A stretch of 64,000 bases of DNA from Actinospica sp035552695 (lineage in GTDB: Bacteria > Actinomycetota > Actinomycetes > Streptomycetales > Catenulisporaceae), in assembly GCF_035552695.1 (NCBI RefSeq), contig NZ_DASZKT010000249.1:11515-75514 (forward strand), in the 5' to 3' direction. Both the position numbers and the translations under genes were made by a program. The notes below the pieces were generated by a model, which was given only the letters and a program-made list of their open reading frames with translations, was not told the DNA's origin and searched no databases. Of the stretch, positions 8,470 through 15,087 are shown piece after piece; positions within the stretch are counted from its first letter, which is position 1, and every line of letters starts with the position of its first letter.

Positions 8470-9975
8470 TCAGACCTCGATCCGGGGAAACAACGCAGCA
8501 CTCTGTGGCAGCACCCCGTCGACCGGCGTGCACTGGGCGGCGATCAGCTCCGCGGCCGACGGCAGGAACGGCGTGAGGCTCGCCGCGAGAGTTACGCACG
8601 CGGCGTGTAGGGCCGCCAGTGCCGCATCGAGGCGTTCCGTCGCCAGAAGATCGCCGTCGCGCTCGGCCCTGGCCAACTCCCAGGGCCGCGTGCCGTCGAT
8701 CGCCCGATTGGCCTCATCCACGATCCGCCAAACGGCCGACGTCGCACGCCGGAAGTCGAAGTCATCAAGCGCCTCGTCGATCGCTGCTGACGCCTCCTCA
8801 TACGCGCTCTTGAGCGCCTCGCCGCCACCGCTCGCGGTCGGCACCGCTCCCCCGCGGTACTTGTGAATCATCGTGATCGTGCGATGCACGAGGTTCCCCA
8901 ATCCCCCGGCCAGCTCGGCGTTCGCCCGCTCGACCAGCCGCTCCAGCGTGAAGTCCGCATCCCCCACACGCGGTACCTCGCGCAGCAGCCACCACCGCAC
9001 CGCGTCCGTCCCGGCCTGCGCGACCAGCCGCGCCGGATCCGCCGTAGCTCCACTGGATTTGCTGATCTTGCGGCCGTCGATGGTGAGGTAGTCGTGCACC
9101 AGAATCTCGGTCGGCAGCGGCAGCCCGGCCGAAAGCAGCATCGCGGGCCAGTACACGGCGTGAAACCGGATCACGCCCTTCCCCACGAGATGAATGCGGC
9201 GCTCGCTCCCACCCCACCACGTCGCGTAATCCGGATGGTCGGTCCCGAAGCCGAGGCTGGTCACGTAGTTCCCCAGCGCGTCCCACCACACGTAGACCAC
9301 CTGCGACGGATCGCCGGGCACCGGAATCCCCCAGCCGTGCGCGCGACTGTGCGAGCGCGAGACCGAGAAGTCGTGCAGCCCGCTGTCGATGAGCGACAAG
9401 ATCTCGTTGCGCCGCGAAGCCGGTTCGATGCGCAGTCGCCCGCTCCCGATCAGCTCCCTGAGCTGGTCCGCGTACCGCGAGAGCCGGAAGAACCAGTTCT
9501 CCTCGGACACGAGCTGCGGCTCGGTGCCGTGCTCGGGACACCGCCCGTCGACCAGGTCTTCGGGTGCGTAGAACTGCTCGCAGCCAACGCAATAGAGCCC
9601 GGAGTAATGCTTCCGGTAGAGGTCGCCGCGCGCGTCGCACAGCTCCCAGAGCCGCTCGACGCCGCTGCGGTGACGCGGATCGCTGCTCGTGCGAATGAAG
9701 TCGTCGAAGGAGAGATCGAGCGGCTCACGCAGCGCCTCGAACGCGGCGGCGTTGCGATCGACGAGCTCCCGCACCGGCACGCCCTCCGCCCGCGCCGCCA
9801 GCACGTTCTTCAGCGAGTTGTCGTCCGTCCCCGTCAGCGCCCGCACATCCTCACCGCGCTGCCGAGCCCGCCGCGCGAGCACGTCCGCCTGCACGAGCTC
9901 CAACGCGAACCCGAGGTGCGGACGCGCGTTGACGTACGGGATCGTCGTCGTGATGTAGGTCCGTGATGCGGTCAT
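8470..9975 (-). CDS. metG: Methionyl-tRNA synthetase
   Basis: Charges tRNA-Met and initiator tRNA with methionine. About 501 residues from the ATG at 9975, which has GGAG 6 bases upstream. The HIGH-like motif is HLGF at residues 20-23. The zinc-knuckle region has CVGCEQFYAPE followed by GRCPEHG. The KMSKS-like motif is KISKS near residue 300. The protein stops after the anticodon-binding domain and lacks the C-terminal dimerisation/tRNA-binding domain of long MetRS forms. It converges on the PucR gene. Its transcript begins with a candidate attenuator (see 10075-10122 and 10034-10050). Whether it is the only MetRS gene cannot be told from this window. Confidence 0.94.
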   Translation of the reverse strand: MTASRTYITTTIPYVNARPHLGFALELVQADVLARRARQRGEDVRALTGTDDNSLKNVLAARAEGVPVRELVDRNAAAFEALREPLDLSFDDFIRTSSDPRHRSGVERLWELCDARGDLYRKHYSGLYCVGCEQFYAPEDLVDGRCPEHGTEPQLVSEENWFFRLSRYADQLRELIGSGRLRIEPASRRNEILSLIDSGLHDFSVSRSHSRAHGWGIPVPGDPSQVVYVWWDALGNYVTSLGFGTDHPDYATWWGGSERRIHLVGKGVIRFHAVYWPAMLLSAGLPLPTEILVHDYLTIDGRKISKSSGATADPARLVAQAGTDAVRWWLLREVPRVGDADFTLERLVERANAELAGGLGNLVHRTITMIHKYRGGAVPTASGGGEALKSAYEEASAAIDEALDDFDFRRATSAVWRIVDEANRAIDGTRPWELARAERDGDLLATERLDAALAALHAACVTLAASLTPFLPSAAELIAAQCTPVDGVLPQSAALFPRIEV

Positions 9976-10033
9976 AGGTTGCTCCGTCTCATGCGGAGAC
10001 CGCGAGCCGGGACCCGACCGGGAAAACACGAAA

Positions 10034-10050
10034 GGCCCCGTCTCGGGGCC
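10034..10050 (-). terminator. Attenuator terminator in the metG leader
   Basis: On the minus strand GGCCCCG, loop AGA, CGGGGCC forms a perfect 7-bp stem followed by TTTCGTGTTTT, a classic intrinsic terminator. It lies 25 bases after the leader-peptide stop and 59 bases before the metG start, so it would stop metG transcription unless its 5' arm is captured by an alternative pairing. The 3' arm of the hairpin at 10081-10096 (CGGGGC) is complementary to that arm and can act as antiterminator. Confidence 0.85.
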
Positions 10051-10074
10051 TCGGATGCGAAATTCGTCCGTGCG

Positions 10075-10122
10075 TCAGCAGCCCCGCGAACGGGGCATCA
10101 TCTGCGCGGAAGTCCTGATCAT
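10075..10122 (-). CDS. metG leader peptide (15 residues, tandem Met codons)
   Basis: Short ORF encoding MIRTSAQMMPRSRGC. Codons 8 and 9 are consecutive Met codons and sit at the foot of a hairpin with a UUCG loop (arms at 10091-10096 and 10081-10086). A TANNNT-type -10 box, TACCCT, ends 7 bases before the ATG, so the transcript probably starts at the ATG itself and is leaderless. Inferred role: when Met-tRNA is scarce the ribosome stalls at AUG AUG, the hairpin cannot close, and its 3' arm pairs with the terminator's 5' arm, letting transcription reach metG. Translation has not been shown. Confidence 0.75.
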   Translation of the reverse strand: MIRTSAQMMPRSRGC

Positions 10123-10135
10123 GATTTCGAGGGTA
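10123..10135 (-). promoter_or_regulatory. Probable metG leader promoter (-10 element)
   Basis: TACCCT on the minus strand is followed by seven bases and then the leader ATG. This is the spacing expected for a leaderless transcript in actinobacteria. No convincing -35 hexamer is visible at 16-18 bases upstream. Confidence 0.5.
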
Positions 10136-10190
10136 GCACGGTGCGCATGGTGCCGGCCCGAAGATAAACACCGGGCCGGCGTTTACGCAC

Positions 10191-10691
10191 TTAGCAGTTG
10201 CGGATCGAGTAGACCGGATCCCAGTCGTACGCGATGTTCGTGCGCTGGGGATAGAAGGAAGTAAGGACGTTGCCGCCGGAGCCGTAGAAGTAGGTGTGTG
10301 CGCTGGAGGACTGGTTGTCGAAGTAGTTTCCGTCGCCGAACCAGTTCGCGAGGTGGTACCGCTGGCACACGTAGAACACGAAGGCCTCGTAGCTGGACGT
10401 GGTGGGGTCCCAGACCACCGCGCACAGATCCCCGGAGTTGCAGGTGTACGAGGATCCTGGGGCGCCGTGGACCGTGGTGACCGCCGGAGAGCTCGTCGGC
10501 GCGACGACGTTCGGGTGAACCGCCGCCGACCGGGCGCCGGGAGGAGCCGGCGGGAAAATCAGGACGTGATTGCCGTTGCTGGAGACGTGGGCCTGGACGG
10601 TCGCCGCGTTGGCCGGCGCGGCGGCGAAAGCCGCCAGCACGACCGCGAGCAGAAGTCCGAGCAGGCCGAAAACGGAGCGCTTGACGCTCAT
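10191..10691 (-). CDS. Small secreted protein of unknown function
   Basis: 166 residues with a clear Sec signal peptide: a basic start (MSVKR), a hydrophobic core to about residue 25, and a likely cleavage after APANA near residue 29. The mature part is rich in Ser, Asn, Tyr and aromatic residues and has several cysteines, including CNSGDLCAVVWD, a later FYVCQRYHLANWF and the final Cys166. Disulfides are therefore likely. The overall look resembles small extracellular inhibitor-like proteins of actinomycetes, but I cannot assign a family. A strong promoter with a perfect TTGACA lies about 150 bases upstream. Confidence 0.8.
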   Translation of the reverse strand: MSVKRSVFGLLGLLLAVVLAAFAAAPANAATVQAHVSSNGNHVLIFPPAPPGARSAAVHPNVVAPTSSPAVTTVHGAPGSSYTCNSGDLCAVVWDPTTSSYEAFVFYVCQRYHLANWFGDGNYFDNQSSSAHTYFYGSGGNVLTSFYPQRTNIAYDWDPVYSIRNC

Positions 10692-10758
10692 TTCTTAATA
10701 CCCCCAAACGAGGTCGACGACATGCGTGATAACCGCACAGTCGTGCCTCGTGTCGTAA

Positions 10759-10778
10759 ATCCCCTGTTATCCCCTGTT
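10759..10778. repeat. Tandem 10-bp repeat in the leader of the secreted-protein gene
   Basis: ATCCCCTGTT occurs twice head to tail with no mismatch. It lies between the promoter at 10819-10847 and the start codon at 10691, so it would be transcribed into the long 5' untranslated region as AACAGGGGAU twice. Its role is unknown; a regulator or RNA-binding site is possible. Confidence 0.7.
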
Positions 10779-10818
10779 GATGCGGGAGCGCGTTTCCCCG
10801 TTGCCCCCGCGATTTCCA

Positions 10819-10847
10819 TTTCTAACAGTCGACTGACTGAGTGTCAA
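10819..10847 (-). promoter_or_regulatory. Promoter of the small secreted-protein gene
   Basis: On the minus strand TTGACA (10842-10847) is followed by a 17-base spacer and TAGAAA (10819-10824). The -35 is a perfect housekeeping consensus, unusual in DNA this G+C-rich. Transcription would start near 10812, leaving about 120 bases of untranslated leader. Confidence 0.65.
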
Positions 10848-10852
10848 CAGGC

Positions 10853-10876
10853 CCGCTCCCGCTTGAGCGGGAGCGG
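10853..10876 (-). terminator. Terminator hairpin after aldehyde dehydrogenase copy 2
   Basis: CCGCTCCCGC, loop TTGA, GCGGGAGCGG: a perfect 10-bp stem that begins 13 bases after the stop codon at 10890. It lacks a long T-run, as is common for terminators in high-G+C actinobacteria. Confidence 0.7.
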
Positions 10877-10889
10877 ACCTCGGTCATTC

Positions 10890-12317
10890 CTAGATCGCCG
10901 ACATCACGTGCTTCACGCGGGTGTAGTCCTCGAAGCCGTACATCGACAGGTCCTTGCCGTAGCCCGAGTGGCCGAAGCCGCCGTGCGGCATCTCGGCGAC
11001 AAGCGGGATGTGGGTGTTGATCCACACGCAGCCGAAGTCGAGGTCGCGGCTGAACGCCAGGGCGCGCGAGTGGGAGCCGGTCCACACCGAGGAGGCGAGG
11101 CCGTACTCGACGCCGTTGGCCCATTCGAGGGCCTGCTCGTCGTCAGTGAACTTCTGCACGGTGATGACGGGGCCGAAGACCTCGTTCTGGATGATCTCGT
11201 CGTCCTGCTTCAGGTCCGCGACGACCGTGGGGGCGAAGAAGTACCCCGTGTCGCCGACGCGGTGGCCGCCGGTCTTGAGCGCGGCGTGCTCGGGCAGGCG
11301 CTCGATGAAGCCCTGGACGCGGGCGAGCTGGTTGGCGTTGTTGAGGGGGCCGTAGAGCACGTCCTCGTCGTCCGGGCGGCCGGTCTTGGTGTCGGCCGCG
11401 GCGGCGGTGAGCTTCTCGACGAAGGCGTCGTACACGCTCTCGTGCACCAGGACGCGCGTGGCGGCGGTGCAGTCCTGGCCGGCGTTGAAGTAGCCGGCGA
11501 CGCTGATGCCCTCGACGGCCGCGTCGACATCCGCGTCCTCGAAGACGATGCAGGGGGCCTTGCCGCCGAGCTCGAGGTGCACGCGCTTGACGTCCTTGGC
11601 CGCGGAGGCCGCGACCTCCATGCCGGCCCGGACCGAGCCCGTGATGCTCGCCATCGCCGGAATCCTGCTCTCCACCAGCGCGCGGCCGGTGTCGCGGTCG
11701 CCGCATACGACGTTGAACACGCCGGCCGGGAAGAATTCCTGGGCGACCTCGGCCAGCAGCAGCGTGGACATCGGCGTGGTGTCCGAGGGCTTGAGCACTA
11801 CGGTGTTGCCGGCCGCGAGCGCGGGGGCGATCTTCCAGATCGCCATCAGCAGCGGATAGTTCCATGGCGTGACCTGGGCACACACGCCCACGGGCTCGCG
11901 CCGGACCGAGGAGGTGTGGCCTTCCATGTACTCACCCGTCGCCCTGCCCTCGAGCAGCCGCGCGGCTCCGGCGAAGAAGCGCAGCTGGTCGATAATGGGG
12001 GTGAGCTCCTCCGAGCGGGTCAGGCCCAGCGGCTTGCCGGTGTTCTGCGACTCGACGGCGGCGAACTCGTCCGCGCGCGCCTCCACCGCGTCGGCCAGCT
12101 TGAGCAGGGCCAGCTGGCGTACGGCGGGCGTGCTCCGGCGCCAGTCCTTGAACGCCTCGGCGGCGGTGCGCAGCGCGTGCTCGACATCCTCCGCGCTGGA
12201 CACCGGCGCGAGGGCGATCACCTGCTCGGTGACCGGGTCGATGATCTCGCTGGTCTTGCCGCCCGCAGTCTCGACGGGCTTGCCGCCGACGATGTTGCGC
12301 AGCACGCGGGGCTCCAT
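10890..12317 (-). CDS. Gamma-aminobutyraldehyde dehydrogenase (copy 2)
   Basis: 475-residue aldehyde dehydrogenase of the same subfamily as 4878-6365 but clearly diverged. Visible are TPWNYPLLMAIWKIAPALAA, ASITGSVRAGM, HLELGGKAPCIVFEDAD, the nucleophile segment GQDCTAATR and a C-terminal SGYGKDLSMYGFEDYT. Expected reaction: aminoaldehyde to amino acid, with NAD(P)+, in putrescine or GABA catabolism. It is transcribed away from an Lrp-type regulator and a class III aminotransferase, which fits an aminotransferase-then-dehydrogenase route. It ends in a hairpin terminator. Confidence 0.88.
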   Translation of the reverse strand: MEPRVLRNIVGGKPVETAGGKTSEIIDPVTEQVIALAPVSSAEDVEHALRTAAEAFKDWRRSTPAVRQLALLKLADAVEARADEFAAVESQNTGKPLGLTRSEELTPIIDQLRFFAGAARLLEGRATGEYMEGHTSSVRREPVGVCAQVTPWNYPLLMAIWKIAPALAAGNTVVLKPSDTTPMSTLLLAEVAQEFFPAGVFNVVCGDRDTGRALVESRIPAMASITGSVRAGMEVAASAAKDVKRVHLELGGKAPCIVFEDADVDAAVEGISVAGYFNAGQDCTAATRVLVHESVYDAFVEKLTAAAADTKTGRPDDEDVLYGPLNNANQLARVQGFIERLPEHAALKTGGHRVGDTGYFFAPTVVADLKQDDEIIQNEVFGPVITVQKFTDDEQALEWANGVEYGLASSVWTGSHSRALAFSRDLDFGCVWINTHIPLVAEMPHGGFGHSGYGKDLSMYGFEDYTRVKHVMSAI

Positions 12318-12399
12318 ACAGCTCTCCTGAAGGTCGTGAGGTCGCTCTGCGACAGCACTCTAGTCCGAATATCGAGACTCGGCGAGACCCCGGATCCTG

Positions 12400-12445
12400 T
12401 GGATTCCGTGGTGATGATGGCCACGAAACACGAAATCCATTGGAT
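12400..12445. promoter_or_regulatory. Inverted repeats in the divergent dehydrogenase/Lrp control region
   Basis: TGGATTCCGTG at 12400-12410 and CACGAAATCCA at 12429-12439 are inverted copies with one mismatch. The second overlaps a perfect short palindrome, ATCCATTGGAT, at 12435-12445. They lie between the divergent starts at 12317 and 12476. Autoregulation through such sites is usual for Lrp/AsnC proteins, so these are candidate operators. Confidence 0.45.
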
Positions 12446-12475
12446 CGGCCTTGCCAAACGACGGGAACAGCACCC

Positions 12476-12973
12476 ATGATGAATGACGTGTCGATCGACG
12501 GCGCGGCCCGGCGCAAGAACCCGGGAGCGTCCTTGGACGCGGTGTCCAAGGCGATCATCGAACAGCTCCAGCAGGACGGTCGGCGGTCCTACGCCACGAT
12601 CGCCAAAGCGGTGGGGCTGTCCGAGGCGGCGGTGCGCCAACGGGTGCAGCGTCTGCTCGATTCCGAAGTGATGCAGGTGGTGGCGGTCACCGACCCCCTC
12701 ACCGTCGGCTTCAACCGGCAGGCGATGATCGGCATTCGGTGCGAGGGTGATATCGAGCCGGTGGCCGAGACGCTGGCCGCCATGGAGGAAGTCGACTACG
12801 TCGTCGCCACCGCGGGCTCGTTCGACCTGATGGCCGAGGTGGTCGCGGAGGACGACGACCAGCTCCTGTACGTCATCAACAAGCGGATCCGGGCGATCCC
12901 GCAGGTTCGCAGCACCGAGACCTTCGTCTACCTGAAACTGCACAAACAGACCTACACCTGGGGTACGCGATGA
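12476..12973 (+). CDS. Lrp/AsnC-family transcriptional regulator
   Basis: 165 residues from the ATG at 12476 (GGGA about 9 bases upstream). An N-terminal helix-turn-helix reads LDAVSKAIIEQLQQDGRRSY, then AAVRQRVQRLLDSEV. The C-terminal RAM/ligand-sensing domain follows from about residue 75 (AMIGIRCEGD, VATAGSFDLMAEVV). Its stop overlaps the aminotransferase start by 4 bases, so the two are co-translated and the regulator probably responds to a substrate or product of that enzyme. It is divergent from aldehyde dehydrogenase copy 2, a likely target. Confidence 0.92.
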   Translation: MMNDVSIDGAARRKNPGASLDAVSKAIIEQLQQDGRRSYATIAKAVGLSEAAVRQRVQRLLDSEVMQVVAVTDPLTVGFNRQAMIGIRCEGDIEPVAETLAAMEEVDYVVATAGSFDLMAEVVAEDDDQLLYVINKRIRAIPQVRSTETFVYLKLHKQTYTWGTR

Positions 12974-14361
12974 CAGACAGCGCCGCCGTGAGCAGCGACA
13001 GCCGGGCCTATGACCATCTCTGGATGCACTTCACCCGGATGTCCACCTACAAGGACAGCCCGGTGCCCACGATCGTCAAGGGCGACGGGGCGTACATCTG
13101 GGACGCGAACGGCCGCAAGTACCTGGACGGTCTCGCCGGCCTGTTCGTCGTGCAGGCCGGGCACGGCCGCGCCGAGCTGGCCGAGGCCGCCGCGAAGCAG
13201 GCGAAGGAGCTGGCGTTCTTCCCGGTCTGGTCCTACGCGCACCCCAACGCGATCGACCTGGCCGACCGGCTCGCCGCGTACGCGCCGGGCGACCTGAACA
13301 AGGTCTTCTTCACCACCGGCGGCGGCGAGGCGGTCGAGACCGCCTGGAAGCTGGCCAAGCAGTACTTCAAGCTGGTCGGCAAGCCGATGAAGCACAAGGT
13401 GATCAGCCGCGCGGTGGCCTACCACGGCACCCCGCACGGCGCCCTGTCGATCACCGGCATCCCGGACGCCAAGAAGTACTTCGAGCCGCTGGTCCCGGGC
13501 GCGCACAAGGTGCCGAACACGAACTTCTACCGCGCCGAGGAGATCTCCGGCGTCCCCGAGCTCGGCCAGGACCTCGAGCGCTTCGGCCGCTGGGCCGCGG
13601 ACCAGGTCGAGGCGACGATCCTGGCCGAGGGCCCGGACACCGTCGCGGCCGTGTTCGTCGAGCCGGTGCAGAACTCCGGCGGCTGCTTCCCGCCGCCGCC
13701 CGGGTACTTCCAGCGGCTGCGCGAGATCTGCGACAAGTACGACGTGCTGCTCGTCTCGGACGAGGTCATCTGCGCCTTCGGCCGGCTCGGCACGATGTTC
13801 GCCTGCGACAAGTTCGGCTACGTCCCGGACATCATCACCTGCGCCAAGGGCATGACCTCGGGCTACTCCCCGATCGGCGCCGCGATCATCTCCGACCGCA
13901 TCGCCGCTCCGTTCTACCAGGGCGACAACTACTTCCCGCACGGCTACACCTTCGGCGGCCACCCGGTCTCGGCCGCGGTCGCCATGGCCAACCTGGACAT
14001 CTTCGAGCGCGAGGGCCTCAACGAGCAGGTGCTCAAGAACGAGCACGCGTTCCGGTCCACGCTGGAGAAGCTGCACGACCTGCCGATCGTCGGCGACGTG
14101 CGCGGTGACGGGTATTTCTACGGCATCGAGCTCGTCAAGGACAAGGCCACCAAGACCACGTTCGACGATGACGAGTCGGAGCGGCTGCTGCGCGGCTTCC
14201 TGTCCACGGCGCTGTTCGACGCGGGCCTGTACTGCCGCGCCGACGACCGCGGCGACCCGGTCGTCCAGCTCGCCCCGCCGCTGATCTCCGACCAGCAGCA
14301 GTTCGACGAGATCGAGCAGATCCTGCGTTCGGTGCTCACCGAGGCCTGGACGAGGCTCTAA
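12970..14361 (+). CDS. Class III aminotransferase, probably polyamine (putrescine)-pyruvate type
   Basis: 463-residue PLP enzyme. The substrate-side segment GLAGLFVVQAGHGRAELAEA lies near residue 55. FFTTGGGEAVETAWKLAKQY binds the cofactor phosphate. The D-E pair is in LLVSDEVICAFGRLG, and the Schiff-base lysine is in ITCAKGMTSGYSP near residue 295. Length and motifs match the SpuC/omega-amino acid-pyruvate group. Beside two aminobutyraldehyde dehydrogenases it most likely converts putrescine or a similar diamine to the aminoaldehyde. A beta-alanine or GABA substrate is also possible. It is co-translated with the Lrp-type regulator. Confidence 0.88.
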   Translation: MTDSAAVSSDSRAYDHLWMHFTRMSTYKDSPVPTIVKGDGAYIWDANGRKYLDGLAGLFVVQAGHGRAELAEAAAKQAKELAFFPVWSYAHPNAIDLADRLAAYAPGDLNKVFFTTGGGEAVETAWKLAKQYFKLVGKPMKHKVISRAVAYHGTPHGALSITGIPDAKKYFEPLVPGAHKVPNTNFYRAEEISGVPELGQDLERFGRWAADQVEATILAEGPDTVAAVFVEPVQNSGGCFPPPPGYFQRLREICDKYDVLLVSDEVICAFGRLGTMFACDKFGYVPDIITCAKGMTSGYSPIGAAIISDRIAAPFYQGDNYFPHGYTFGGHPVSAAVAMANLDIFEREGLNEQVLKNEHAFRSTLEKLHDLPIVGDVRGDGYFYGIELVKDKATKTTFDDDESERLLRGFLSTALFDAGLYCRADDRGDPVVQLAPPLISDQQQFDEIEQILRSVLTEAWTRL

Positions 14362-14369
14362 GCACTCTT

Positions 14370-14417
14370 ATGGAAACACAGCCACTGCTCGCGAACCCGG
14401 GTTCCGGCCGCGCATGA
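14370..14417 (+). other. Upstream ORF formed by duplication of the next gene's start
   Basis: A 15-codon ORF (METQPLLANPGSGRA) starts 8 bases after the aminotransferase stop and ends in ATGA overlapping the start at 14414. Its DNA shares a perfect 20-base block, TGCTCGCGAACCCGGGTTCC (14386-14405), with the start of the following gene (14430-14449). The copies are 44 bases apart, in the same phase relative to their own ATG. The peptide could couple translation to the next gene. It may equally be an inert relic. Confidence 0.6.
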
Positions 14418-15085
14418 GCATGGAAGCAATGCTCGCGAACCCGGGTTCCACCGAGCGGACCCGGGTCCGCCGTATCCCCGAGCTCGCCGTCACCGACCGT
14501 TCGACGCTCCATCAGGTCCTCGACGCCGGGCTGCTCGGCCACCTCGCGCTGGCCGACGAGACCGGTCAGCCGTACGCGCTCCCGGTGGCGTACGCGCGCG
14601 ACGGCGAGTCGCTGGTCATGCACGGCTCGGCCGCCAGCCGCCTGTTCCGGCTCTGCGCCGCGGGCACGCCGGTCTGCTTCACGGTGACGCTGCTCGACGG
14701 TCTGGTGCTGGCGCGCTCGGCCTTCGAATCCTCCATGAACTATCGCAGCGTCATGGTGCTCGGGCACTGCACCGTGCTGCACGGCAAGTCCAAGGAGCTC
14801 GGCCTGCGGCTGATCACCGAGCATCTGATGCCGGAGCGCTGGGACGAGATCCGCAAGCCCTCCGCGCAGGAGCTGAGGGCCACGGCAGTGCTCGAACTGC
14901 CCCTCGACGAGTGCTCGGTGAAGATCAACGCGGACGGCCCGGACGACGACGCGGAAGACGTCGCGCTGCCGGTGTGGGCCGGCCGCGTGCCGCTGGTCCG
15001 GCAGTGCGGCGACCCGGTACCCGCCACGGATCTGAAGCCCGAGTACGCCCGGATACCCGACTACATCCACCGCTGGAAGGCGTAG
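14414..15085 (+). CDS. Pyridoxamine 5'-phosphate oxidase-like FMN split-barrel protein
   Basis: 223 residues. The core reads like the flavin-binding split barrel: LLGHLALADETGQPYALPVA near residue 40, then LVMHGSAASRLFRLC and CFTVTLLDGLVLARSAFESS. The exact activity (heme, flavin or F420 binding, or an oxidase role) cannot be told. It lies between an aminotransferase and an FAD oxidase in a probable polyamine-use operon; B6-related chemistry is one possibility. The start at 14414 overlaps the small upstream ORF, and the first 12 residues come from the duplicated segment, so an internal start at MEAM (14420) is also possible. Confidence 0.82.
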   Translation: MSMEAMLANPGSTERTRVRRIPELAVTDRSTLHQVLDAGLLGHLALADETGQPYALPVAYARDGESLVMHGSAASRLFRLCAAGTPVCFTVTLLDGLVLARSAFESSMNYRSVMVLGHCTVLHGKSKELGLRLITEHLMPERWDEIRKPSAQELRATAVLELPLDECSVKINADGPDDDAEDVALPVWAGRVPLVRQCGDPVPATDLKPEYARIPDYIHRWKA

Positions 15086-15087
15086 CC

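Noticed and set aside
10692..10812. Known riboswitch (c-di-AMP or c-di-GMP class) in the secreted-protein leader
   Set aside because: Some short motifs are reminiscent, but I could not place the conserved core of either class. A covariance-model search would be needed, so it is reported only as a structured leader.
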